From NCBI GenBank assembly GCA_904502055.1, contig CAJGDZ010000026.1:1-13962 (forward strand): DNA of 13,962 bases, given 5' to 3'. This stretch comes from an uncultured Clostridia bacterium (lineage in GTDB: Bacteria; Bacillota; Clostridia; Oscillospirales; CAG-272). A program made the translations under genes and the position numbers. The first letter of the stretch is position 1. Every line of letters starts with the position of its first letter. Below the pieces are notes generated by a model that saw only the letters and a program-made list of their open reading frames with translations, ran no database searches and was not told where the DNA came from. Shown here in pieces: positions 6,283-13,147 of this stretch.

Positions 6283-8013
6283 ATGAAATTCTTTCACGTC
6301 TATAATGACGATTGTTTCAAGGGGCTTGAAAAGAACGGCCTTATCAACAAGGATACGGGCTTTAAGATCCAGCAGTGCTGGTCGGTGCCCGAGCGCTTGC
6401 TTTTCAATAAGTTCGCCGCAAAGGGAACGCGCCTTTATGAGATGATCAAGAAAGAAAAGTATCCCTTCTACGTTGACCGCCTTGCCGGCGGTGCCACGTG
6501 GTATCCGTATGCTTACGATAAGGCGCTGATCCATGACTACCAAGAAACGCTTGGAACGTGGTTTCTTGGCTTTCAGGTGCACGAAAGCGGCTCCAACCTT
6601 CGTATGAGCGATTGGGGCTGGATCCGTGAGCTTGGTGACGGGCCTTACGATTTGAATGTTCTTCATAAGCATCTGATGAGCGGTCGCCGCTATACCCCCG
6701 AGGGAATGATGCTATACGATGTGAATTTCGGAGACGCCTACCACTATCACAAAAAGACCTACGCGCAAACGCATGAGGAGTTTCTTGTGGAGATGCGTGA
6801 AATGTACGAGCGTTGTATGTCTTACGTAGACAACGCCGTGATCACGGCCGACAGCTATTATCTTGCCACCAAGATGCAGGATGAGGTGGGCGTTCAGAAC
6901 TTCATGCCCGAGGTCGGTTGTCAGATTCCCTTTATGCGTGTGGCGGTTGCCCTCGCGCGCGGTATGGCGAAGGCTACGGGCAAGACGTGGGGCACCTACT
7001 ACGAGTGCTGGCGCACCACGCCCGGGCATGGCTCGACCATGCCTTGCTTCAATGACGATCCCATCAACGAGTGGTACGTCAAGCAGGAAATGACGAATGA
7101 TAACTTCTCCTCGTACGGAAAAAACGGTGGTTCGTCGCGCCTTCTTCAAAACCGTATTTATTACTACTCGCTTATGGCAGGTGCACAGTATCTTGCTGAG
7201 GAGTGGGGGCTCAACTGTAGTTATACCGATATGCAGACCTTCGAGCTTTCGGAGTACGGCCTTATCAAAAAGGCGTTCATCAATAATGCCCTCAAGCTGC
7301 AGGGCATGGAGGCAAAGGTTCCGTTTGCGATCGTGTTGCCGAAGAAATATCCGTGTGTAGAGATCAGCCGTCAGATCCTCAATATGCCCATTAAGGACAA
7401 CCGCGGCCATTATCTCAATAGTCCATTGAACGAATCGGATGCCGAATATTTCGGTCACCTTGAGAGTGTGATCAAGCTCTTCTTTGCTTACAATCAAAGG
7501 GTGGCAGGGGAGAATGAGGATCACGTGATGACCAACTCGCGTTTTGGTGATGTGGTGGATATTATCTACGAAGATGCCTCTTTTGAGACATTTTCATCGT
7601 ATGATTGTCTTATTGATGCGACCAAGGATGGCTCTTTTGCCAAGGAAAAAAAGGAAAGCGGTCTTCGAATTATTGAGAGTAGTGACCTTGATTGGCTTGA
7701 GGCTGCGATGCCCGCGCTTATCCGCGAGACCATGCCTTGCTACGTGGATGCGCTTCATTGGTTGGTGTCGACCGATGAGAACGGTAAGCGCTATCTTTCG
7801 ATCTTCAACAATTCCGGAAACGAGCGTGACATCAAGGAAGGGGACATCATTCACCATGAGGCCGACCGTACCGTTACCGTGACCTTCAAGGAAGCACTCA
7901 CCCCCGAAAAGCTTGTCGAGGGTGTCAATATGCCTGTGAATATCGAGCGTGTGGATGACAGGACATTTAAGGTACATATTCCCGCAACGAGCTTTGTGAT
8001 CTTAACGTTCTGA
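6283..8013 (+). CDS. Unknown protein, second tandem paralog, possible carbohydrate-active enzyme
   Basis: Also 576 residues, and it appears colinear with the upstream paralog without gaps. It starts 19 bases after that gene's stop, with GGAG about 12 bases ahead of the ATG (weak spacing). All the acidic motifs noted in the first copy are kept: HESGSN at 100-105, MPEVGCQIP, TWGTYYECW, AEEWGLNCSY and FELSEYG. Residues about 104-200 differ strongly between the copies, whereas the last 100 residues differ at only about four positions. Retention of two full-length copies with a divergent middle suggests two related specificities (inference). It is cytoplasmic by absence of a signal peptide. The family is not recognised. 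Confidence 0.85.
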   Translation: MKFFHVYNDDCFKGLEKNGLINKDTGFKIQQCWSVPERLLFNKFAAKGTRLYEMIKKEKYPFYVDRLAGGATWYPYAYDKALIHDYQETLGTWFLGFQVHESGSNLRMSDWGWIRELGDGPYDLNVLHKHLMSGRRYTPEGMMLYDVNFGDAYHYHKKTYAQTHEEFLVEMREMYERCMSYVDNAVITADSYYLATKMQDEVGVQNFMPEVGCQIPFMRVAVALARGMAKATGKTWGTYYECWRTTPGHGSTMPCFNDDPINEWYVKQEMTNDNFSSYGKNGGSSRLLQNRIYYYSLMAGAQYLAEEWGLNCSYTDMQTFELSEYGLIKKAFINNALKLQGMEAKVPFAIVLPKKYPCVEISRQILNMPIKDNRGHYLNSPLNESDAEYFGHLESVIKLFFAYNQRVAGENEDHVMTNSRFGDVVDIIYEDASFETFSSYDCLIDATKDGSFAKEKKESGLRIIESSDLDWLEAAMPALIRETMPCYVDALHWLVSTDENGKRYLSIFNNSGNERDIKEGDIIHHEADRTVTVTFKEALTPEKLVEGVNMPVNIERVDDRTFKVHIPATSFVILTF

Positions 8014-8021
8014 CCAAGAAA

Positions 8022-8046
8022 AAGCCTTGAATGTCCTTCAAGGCTT
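8022..8046 (+). terminator. Intercistronic hairpin before the GH43 gene
   Basis: A perfect 10-bp stem (8022-8031 with 8037-8046) with loop TGTCC sits 8 bases after the second paralog's stop. It is followed only by ATTTTGAAAA. The weak U-tract suggests partial termination or a 3' stability element, lowering GH43 expression relative to the paralogs rather than ending the operon. Confidence 0.5.
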
Positions 8047-8057
8047 ATTTTGAAAAT

Positions 8058-8062
8058 GGAGG
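8058..8062 (+). promoter_or_regulatory. Ribosome binding site deciding the GH43 start
   Basis: GGAGG lies 5 bases ahead of the ATG at 8068. It makes that codon the start rather than the in-frame TTG at 8050 or ATG at 8056, the latter two bases before the motif. Confidence 0.85.
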
Positions 8063-8067
8063 TAGTT

Positions 8068-9549
8068 ATGAACAAGAGACATACGTATTGCAACCCTCTT
8101 TCCTTGCCCGATATTCCTCGCGGAAAGGACGATTGGTATCCCTTTGAGCGGGGAATGTTCAGCCACGAAAATAAGCCGGAATCGATCACAACGCCCGATT
8201 ACCGCTCGATCAGCGACCCGACCGTGTTTTATCACGACGGAAAGTGGTATCTCTATCCGAGCTACGGCATGGCGTGGGTGACCGAGGACTTTGAAAATTG
8301 GAAGCACGTCAAGACCGAGCCGTACTGCCCGAAATACAGCCCTTGCATTACGCCGTGGAAGGATAAGTTCCTTCTGACCTCTTGGAAGTGTCCGTTGTAC
8401 GTTGGCGATACGCCTACGGGTCCCTTCACCGAGCTTGGTGAATTCATCCGCCCCGACGGAAGCACCTTCACGCCGTGCGACCCCTGCATTTTCACCGATG
8501 ACGACGGAAGGATCTATATGTACGCCTTCTCAGGTCTTCCTCGCAAGGACCGCCCGGGAGAATTCATCAGCCGTATCGTTGGCTTTGAGCTTGACGGTGA
8601 GGATCCTCGCCGCGTTGTGAGAGGTCCTGTCACCGTGCTGACTCAGAACACCGAGGAGCACGTGTTTGAGCGCTTCGGTGCCTACAATCAGGATATGGAA
8701 TTCGGATGGATCGAAGGACCGCATATGCTCAAGCATAACGGCAGATATTATATGATCTATGCCACGCCCGACACTGCCGCACCCAACTATTGCATGGCGG
8801 TGGCATATTCGGATACGGATCCGCTTTCGGGCTTCGTTTACCAGAAGCGCAATCCTTTGACCATCCACTTGACGGGTATCGTTAAGGGAGCGGGACACGG
8901 TTGCGTTGAGCATGGCCCCGGCGGAAGCCTTTGGGCGTTCTACACCATCATTGCGCCTTCCACCTTCGTTTATGAGCGACGGATCGGCATGGATCTTGTG
9001 GATGTGGACGAGAACGGAGAGCTTTTCTGCCCGAGTGGCGTGACCGACGCGCCCCAGTACGTGCCGTCCGAGAAAACCGACAGGCGTCCGGGCATGAATG
9101 CTACGGGCGACCTTCCTCTGACCGCATGGCGCCGTCCCGAGGCCTCCTCTGAGCGTGAGGGAAGAGAGGCTTTTTACGCCACGGACGAAAGCTCGATCAC
9201 CTGGTGGCAACCCGAAGCAGACGACAAGGAGCCGACTCTTACGGTCGACCTGTACGCTACGTATCAGGTGAGCGCCTCGAGGATCTGGTGGAAGGATCTT
9301 GGACTTGATTATGCCAAGGGCATTCTTCCCGGTCCGATCCGCTACGTGATCGAGGGCTTTGACGGCGACGCGTGGTTTACGCTGGTTGACCGACGCGACC
9401 TCGATGAGGACAGAAACATCGACTACTGCGATTTCGATGCCGGCGTTTGCCGTAAGGTGCGCTTGCGCATCACCGAGTGCCCGAAGGGCATCTCGCCTGC
9501 CGTGATCGACTTTACCGTGTTCGGCAAAAGATACGTGAAGGGACAGTAA
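8068..9549 (+). CDS. GH43-family glycoside hydrolase with C-terminal discoidin-like domain
   Basis: Predicted exo-acting arabinosidase/xylosidase-type enzyme (five-bladed beta-propeller clan). 493 residues from ATG 8068. Numbered from that start, the three catalytic acids are visible: general base Asp50 (SDPTVFYHDGKWYLYPS), pKa-modulating Asp138 (CDPCIFTDDDGRIYMY) and general acid Glu216 (WIEGPHMLKHNGRYYMIYA). The blades repeat the D/NGxYYMxY pattern. After the propeller, about 350-487 forms a beta-rich module resembling an F5/8-type or CBM32 domain (AWRRPEASSERE ... VRLRITECP), which often binds sugars. There is no signal peptide, so the site of action is the cytoplasm. It is third in the operon, behind an intercistronic hairpin. 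Exact substrate (arabinan, xylan side chains, galactan) cannot be read from sequence. Confidence 0.9.
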   Translation: MNKRHTYCNPLSLPDIPRGKDDWYPFERGMFSHENKPESITTPDYRSISDPTVFYHDGKWYLYPSYGMAWVTEDFENWKHVKTEPYCPKYSPCITPWKDKFLLTSWKCPLYVGDTPTGPFTELGEFIRPDGSTFTPCDPCIFTDDDGRIYMYAFSGLPRKDRPGEFISRIVGFELDGEDPRRVVRGPVTVLTQNTEEHVFERFGAYNQDMEFGWIEGPHMLKHNGRYYMIYATPDTAAPNYCMAVAYSDTDPLSGFVYQKRNPLTIHLTGIVKGAGHGCVEHGPGGSLWAFYTIIAPSTFVYERRIGMDLVDVDENGELFCPSGVTDAPQYVPSEKTDRRPGMNATGDLPLTAWRRPEASSEREGREAFYATDESSITWWQPEADDKEPTLTVDLYATYQVSASRIWWKDLGLDYAKGILPGPIRYVIEGFDGDAWFTLVDRRDLDEDRNIDYCDFDAGVCRKVRLRITECPKGISPAVIDFTVFGKRYVKGQ

Positions 9550-9576
9550 AGAGATCTTCCGATACGCGAAGCCATA

Positions 9577-9644
9577 CCGTCGCTCTGCGACGGATCCAAT
9601 GCAGCGCGCGGGCGCGCTGATTTCATACCGCTCCTTCGGAACGG
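9577..9644. repeat. Cluster of three small palindromes downstream of GH43
   Basis: Three hairpins follow each other: CCGTCGC-TCT-GCGACGG (9577-9593), CAGCGCGC-GG-GCGCGCTG (9602-9619) and CCGCTCC-TTC-GGAACGG (9628-9644, one mismatch). The first and third share the frame CATACCG...CGGAT, so they look like two diverged copies of one unit. The arrangement resembles dispersed intergenic palindromic repeats. Function unknown. Confidence 0.6.
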
Positions 9645-9646
9645 AT

Positions 9647-9680
9647 AAAAAAAGCACTTGCCTATGCAAGTGCTTTTTTT
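9647..9680. terminator. Strong bidirectional intrinsic terminator
   Basis: A 15-bp perfect stem, seven A plus GCACTTGC pairing with GCAAGTGC plus seven T, with loop CTAT. On the plus strand it ends the glycosidase operon. On the minus strand it ends the tRNA transcript, whose CCA end is immediately adjacent: the last base of the T-run is the complement of the terminal A of CCA. Confidence 0.92.
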
Positions 9681-9756
9681 GGTGGGCCATCAAGGACTCG
9701 AACCTTGGACCGACCGGTTATGAGCCGGTAGCTCTAACCAACTGAGCTAATGGCCC
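9680..9756 (-). tRNA. tRNA with CAU anticodon (elongator Met, or Ile2 read by lysidine)
   Basis: A 77-base cloverleaf on the minus strand. The acceptor is GGGCCAT/ATGGCCC with discriminator A and encoded CCA. The D arm is GCTC...GAGC, the anticodon stem-loop CCGG-CTCATAA-CCGG, and the T arm contains GGTTCGAGTCC. It is not an initiator: the acceptor starts with a paired G and lacks the three G-C pairs typical of initiators at the base of the anticodon stem. The CTCATAA loop and flanking GGTTAGAGC are seen in both elongator Met and Ile2 tRNAs, so the amino acid is left open. Confidence 0.9.
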
Positions 9757-9775
9757 GTGTAAAAACGGCTTTATT

Positions 9776-9804
9776 ATTATATAACGAATGGGCGGAAAAG
9801 TCAA
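9776..9804 (-). promoter_or_regulatory. Promoter of the CAU tRNA
   Basis: The minus strand has TTGACT (9799-9804), a 17-base spacer and TATAAT (9776-9781), about 20 bases upstream of the tRNA 5' end. This nearly perfect promoter mirrors that of the tRNA-Pro gene. Confidence 0.88.
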
Positions 9805-9899
9805 GGGGTTTGCGGAATTTTTGTTTCCGCAGGTGAAAAGCAGAATTTTGCCCCTTGCCTTTGCATATACATTAGCAAAGACATAAAAAGGGGGAGAAT

Positions 9900-10487
9900 A
9901 TGAAAATCGGAAAATGGGGAATCGTTTTTTTGGCGTTTTTGCTTTTGGTTTTTGGTTTTAAGGTTTTGGACGGGGACAAGGGAGAGGAGGTAAAATCAGC
10001 CCTATATTATAAGGAGCGTGCAGAGGCTCTTGAACGAGAGATCGCCGCCCTCAGGCGTGATCAATATACCGCTCTTGCGGCCTATCGGGAGCAGGTGGAG
10101 GAGCTGGAGGAGGAGCTTGCCAAAAGTAAGGGAGAATATCTTTACACGGTAGAGGACGGTGAGGTTACGCTTACGGGATACAGCGGCAAGGAGAAAAATG
10201 TCACGCTACCGAGTGCGATCGACGGACTTCCCGTGACCGTGATCGGCAAGGAGGCCTTTAAAAACACGGCGGTTGAGAGCGTGATCCTTCCCGGCAGTAT
10301 CCGAAAGATCGATTGGTTTGCCTTTTACGGCTGCCGCAATCTCGGAAGCATTGCCATCCCCAGAAGCGTGGAGAAGATCGAATACGGATGCTTTGATGGC
10401 TGCCCGTCACTCTCTGTGTACTGCGAGAAGGGAAGCTTTGCCGAGCAATACGCCAAAAGCTATGGACTTAGAGCTGTCAGCGAATAA
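9900..10487 (+). CDS. Membrane-anchored coiled-coil protein with a short BspA-type leucine-rich repeat domain
   Basis: 195 residues. An N-terminal hydrophobic segment (about 7-22) after a short basic start looks like an uncleaved anchor or signal peptide. A charged heptad-like coiled coil covers about 36-76. The rest (about 88-190) is a compact LRR_5/BspA-like domain with the typical phrasing GLPVTVIGKEAF, VESVILPGSIRKIDWFAFYGC, IAIPRSVEKIEYGCFDGC and the terminal SFAEQYAKSYGL cap. Only about two to three repeat units are present, far fewer than in adhesin-type BspA proteins. Likely outside the membrane, binding a protein or surface partner (inference). GGGGGAG precedes ATG 9900. It is monocistronic, bounded by the tRNA and a terminator. 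Confidence 0.82.
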   Translation: MKIGKWGIVFLAFLLLVFGFKVLDGDKGEEVKSALYYKERAEALEREIAALRRDQYTALAAYREQVEELEEELAKSKGEYLYTVEDGEVTLTGYSGKEKNVTLPSAIDGLPVTVIGKEAFKNTAVESVILPGSIRKIDWFAFYGCRNLGSIAIPRSVEKIEYGCFDGCPSLSVYCEKGSFAEQYAKSYGLRAVSE

Positions 10488-10489
10488 AG

Positions 10490-10516
10490 AAAAGGACTGC
10501 TTCGCAGTCCTTTTTT
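10490..10516. terminator. Bidirectional terminator between the LRR gene and murA
   Basis: AAAAGGACTGC (10490-10500) pairs perfectly with GCAGTCCTTTT (10504-10514) around a TTC loop, followed by T to 10516. It lies directly after both convergent stop codons (LRR gene at 10487, murA at 10519), so it serves both transcripts. Confidence 0.92.
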
Positions 10517-10518
10517 GC

Positions 10519-11796
10519 TTATTGAATATCCGCGCCGAGAGCCTTCAGCTTTCCGACAACGTCGTAGTAGCCTCGGCGTATCACGTCGACACCTGTGATC
10601 TCGGAAACTCCCTCGGCCGCCAGAGCGGCGATCATAACGGCGGCGCCGCCGCGAAGGTCAACCGCCTTGACACGCGCACCCGTCATCTGATGCTTACCAA
10701 TATACGTGGCGGTCTTTCCGTTTACGATGATGTTTGCGCCCATCTTGCCAAGCTCCTCGGTGTAGCGGAAGCGGCTTTCCCAGATGCCCTCGGTGATGAT
10801 GCCGGTCCCCTCGGCAAAGCAAAGCGCCGCACCGAACTGCGGGTGCATATCGGTCGGGAAGCCGGGATAGGGAAGTGTCTTTATATTCACGCTTTTCAGC
10901 TTTCCGTCAGACGTGACGGTGATGGCATCATCGTGCTCCTCGATTTGAACGCCCATTTCGATCAGCTTGGTCGAAACGGTCTCCATATGCTTGGGGATGA
11001 TGTTGGTCACGCGTACCCGACCGCCCGTTGTGGCCGCCGCCACCATAAAGGTGCCGGCCTCAATCATGTCGGGAATGATGGTGTAGGTGCAGCCGTGAAG
11101 CTCCTTGACACCGCGCACCTTGATAACGCTGGTTCCCGCACCCGTGATGTTGGCACCGCAGGTGTTGAAGAAGTTGGCAAGGTCAACGATGTGTGGCTCA
11201 CGTGCCGCGTTTTCGATGATGGTCATGCCCTCGGCAAGAACCGAGGCAAGCATAACGTTTACAGTCGCGCCAACCGACGTAACGTCAAAATATACGCTGT
11301 TTCCAAAAAGACCGTGCTCAGCCTCCGCATTGATATACCCGTTTTCCATCCACACCCTTGCGCCAAGCGCCTCAAAGCCCTTGATGTGCTGGTCGATGGG
11401 ACGGACGCCGAAATCGCAACCGCCCGGATAATTGACGTTTGCTTTTCCAAAACGGCCCAGCTCTGCACCCAAAAGGTATGTAGAGCCTCGCATTTTGCTG
11501 ACAAGGTCAAAGGGCGCCAGACCCTGGCGGAAGCTTTCGGTGTCAACCTCGACCGTCGTCGGGGTGAGATAACGGACAATAGCTCCCATCTCCTGCAGGA
11601 TCTCAAGAGACTGGGTTACATCGCTGACCGCAGGCAAATTTTCGATCACACATTTGCTCTTGGTCAGAATGGTGGCAAACAGAATGGGCAGAGCCGCGTT
11701 TTTCATGCCGCTGATGTCCACGCTGCCGAAGAGACGGTTTCCGCCTTTTATGATGATTTTATCTGTATCTTGTAAGGTTGTAGGATTGTTTATCAA
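10519..11796 (-). CDS. murA: UDP-N-acetylglucosamine 1-carboxyvinyltransferase
   Basis: Cytosolic enzyme that transfers enolpyruvate from PEP to UDP-GlcNAc, the first committed step of peptidoglycan synthesis. 425 residues, the usual length. It shows the family pattern: Lys32-Asn33 in GMKNAALPIL, and the catalytic loop YPGGCDFGVRPIDQHI with Cys127, the residue alkylated by fosfomycin. That cysteine is present rather than replaced by Asp. The only in-frame start that fits is TTG at 11796, with AAAGGAG 8 bases upstream; nearby ATG and GTG triplets run straight into stops. Many Bacillota have two MurA paralogs, and this window cannot tell whether this is MurA1 or MurA2 (MurZ). Transcribed alone from an extended -10 promoter and ending at a shared terminator. 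Confidence 0.95.
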   Translation of the reverse strand: MINNPTTLQDTDKIIIKGGNRLFGSVDISGMKNAALPILFATILTKSKCVIENLPAVSDVTQSLEILQEMGAIVRYLTPTTVEVDTESFRQGLAPFDLVSKMRGSTYLLGAELGRFGKANVNYPGGCDFGVRPIDQHIKGFEALGARVWMENGYINAEAEHGLFGNSVYFDVTSVGATVNVMLASVLAEGMTIIENAAREPHIVDLANFFNTCGANITGAGTSVIKVRGVKELHGCTYTIIPDMIEAGTFMVAAATTGGRVRVTNIIPKHMETVSTKLIEMGVQIEEHDDAITVTSDGKLKSVNIKTLPYPGFPTDMHPQFGAALCFAEGTGIITEGIWESRFRYTEELGKMGANIIVNGKTATYIGKHQMTGARVKAVDLRGGAAVMIAALAAEGVSEITGVDVIRRGYYDVVGKLKALGADIQ

Positions 11797-11804
11797 GTCA
11801 CATA

Positions 11805-11811
11805 CTCCTTT
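11805..11811 (-). promoter_or_regulatory. Ribosome binding site fixing the TTG start of murA
   Basis: The minus strand reads AAAGGAG, 8 bases ahead of TTG 11796. The intervening ATG is followed at once by TGA, and the GTG opens a frame that stops after one codon, so TTG is the credible start. Confidence 0.8.
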
Positions 11812-11840
11812 GCAGAGTCATTTTTATTGGAGTAATATAT

Positions 11841-11849
11841 ATTATATCA
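11841..11849 (-). promoter_or_regulatory. Extended -10 promoter of murA
   Basis: The minus strand reads TGATATAAT, about 45 bases upstream of the TTG start. A TTGACA is nearby but only 8 bases from this -10. It could instead serve a weaker TATTAC at 17 bases, so the exact start is uncertain. Confidence 0.55.
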
Positions 11850-11961
11850 CATTTTGTCAAAAAAGAAAAGGTATTTTTGGATATTTTTTGTGCTTTTTTT
11901 CATAAAAATTCAAAAAAGAGCAAAAACCTGCATAAAAAACAGCTTCTCTATTACAGTATAT

Positions 11962-11991
11962 AAAAAATCCGGTCGTTTGACAGTCCGCGGA
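11962..11991 (-). terminator. Possible weak terminator after the DUF3810 gene
   Basis: TCCG(C)GG (from 11991) can pair with CCGGA (to 11968), with a bulged C and a 12-base loop, followed by six T on the minus strand. The stem is short, so this is tentative. The remaining AT-rich sequence between here and the murA promoter shows nothing else. Confidence 0.35.
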
Positions 11992-11995
11992 GGAA

Positions 11996-13147
11996 TTATC
12001 TGTTTTTGTAATAAGAGACGGCAAGATTGACCACAAGCCCGTAGCTTTTCTCGCCCTCCTCGGTACCGTTGGCCTTGAGATAGCTGTCATTTACCGCACC
12101 CGAGATCTCGGAAATGGTCGTGTCACGGTATTTGTCAAAAAAGGCCGAGTAGGCCACAAGCTCGCCCCACGCCCGCGCATCCAGTGTGTCGATGACACCG
12201 TAGTACAGCCCCTTGTTCTCAGAGATGTCCGCATCGTAAAGAGCTGAGAGCACGTATTCAAGCAGATTCAGATACCCGCAATAGCGGATATAGGCATCCT
12301 CCGAATGGACGCAGGCAAGAAAGGCCATAAAATTGGCCTCGTTTTCCCGTGCAATGCCGCGGCCGTGAGCAAGCTCGTGGGCGGCGGTAAAGGGAAGCGT
12401 GTACGCGGGAAAGTCCACGTTGAGGTTTGCCTCACCGGTAAAGAAGGTGTAAAAGCCTGTGAAATGCGCGTAGGACATCGGTACGCTGAGAAGCACCGGC
12501 TTCAGGCGGCTACGGTGCGTCTGAATAAAGGGGTGCTGCCCGGCCAGCGTTTTATAGGAGACGATAAGCTTTTGATTCATCTGGGTAAGTGAATAGGGCA
12601 TCACCGAAGCGCCGCTCTCCGTATAGCGAACGTCGGAAAGATAAGGCTCCATTTCCTCGATCAGCTTATGGGCGGTATCGGCCAGCTCGTCGGCAGAGAC
12701 CGCCTCGTCTGCCAGGGAAAGGCGCTCACTGAGCGTGGGGGTGTGATATCCCATACCGCAGGTCCAGACAAACACCGAAAAGAACAGCGAGGCGATCGAG
12801 ACCAGCGAGACGGTGTACGAAAGAACACAGCGCCAGTTCCTCGATTTATGTTTTATGGCATAGCGGATCAAAAGCACCAAAAAAAGCGGAAGCATCAGAA
12901 TCAGAAATTCCGCGAGAGAAAAGGGGAGCACGTTGGTAAGGAAGGCCAAGACGGCGCGCAAGGCCGCACCGATGCTCCGATTGCAGAGCTCGGCAAAGGC
13001 GGAATGTTCTCGGCCAATCAGAAGAAGGACAAACGAAAGCAGTCCGACCCCAAGCAGAACAAGGCTCCAAACGGAAATCCTTTCGTCGGGCAATCGAATC
13101 TCCTTTGGTATTTTGTTGACGGGGCGCAGTTTTTGGGTTTGTTTCAT
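11996..13147 (-). CDS. DUF3810 family membrane protein with HExxH metallopeptidase-like motif
   Basis: 383 residues. Three hydrophobic segments near the N-terminus (about 27-45, 80-97 and 108-128) are followed by a long soluble domain. Residues 257-261 are HELAH, a zinc-binding HExxH motif, followed by GRGIARENEANFMAFLAC. The Glu residues at 268 and 270 are candidates for the third ligand. This is the pattern I associate with DUF3810, a putative membrane-bound zinc peptidase family of unknown substrate. It starts with an ATGA overlap on the end of the upstream pseudouridine synthase gene and has AAAGG 7 bases before the ATG, so the two are co-translated. Proteolytic activity is inferred from the motif only. 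Confidence 0.85.
   Translation of the reverse strand: MKQTQKLRPVNKIPKEIRLPDERISVWSLVLLGVGLLSFVLLLIGREHSAFAELCNRSIGAALRAVLAFLTNVLPFSLAEFLILMLPLFLVLLIRYAIKHKSRNWRCVLSYTVSLVSIASLFFSVFVWTCGMGYHTPTLSERLSLADEAVSADELADTAHKLIEEMEPYLSDVRYTESGASVMPYSLTQMNQKLIVSYKTLAGQHPFIQTHRSRLKPVLLSVPMSYAHFTGFYTFFTGEANLNVDFPAYTLPFTAAHELAHGRGIARENEANFMAFLACVHSEDAYIRYCGYLNLLEYVLSALYDADISENKGLYYGVIDTLDARAWGELVAYSAFFDKYRDTTISEISGAVNDSYLKANGTEEGEKSYGLVVNLAVSYYKNR

Noticed and set aside
4494..6284. Long open frame (596 codons) on the minus strand opposite the first paralog
   Set aside because: The plus-strand frame has a promoter, ribosome site and close paralog. The antisense frame is low-complexity in composition, matches no family I know, and a similar shadow occurs opposite the second copy.
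8530..9693. 387-codon minus-strand frame opposite GH43
   Set aside because: It runs through the terminator, carries no recognisable domain, and lies opposite a clear GH43 catalytic triad.
10318..11775. 485-codon plus-strand frame across murA
   Set aside because: MurA on the minus strand is unmistakable. This frame is an antisense shadow starting inside the LRR gene.
11974..11982. TTGACA on the plus strand between murA and DUF3810
   Set aside because: No matching -10 at the right distance and no plus-strand gene follows.
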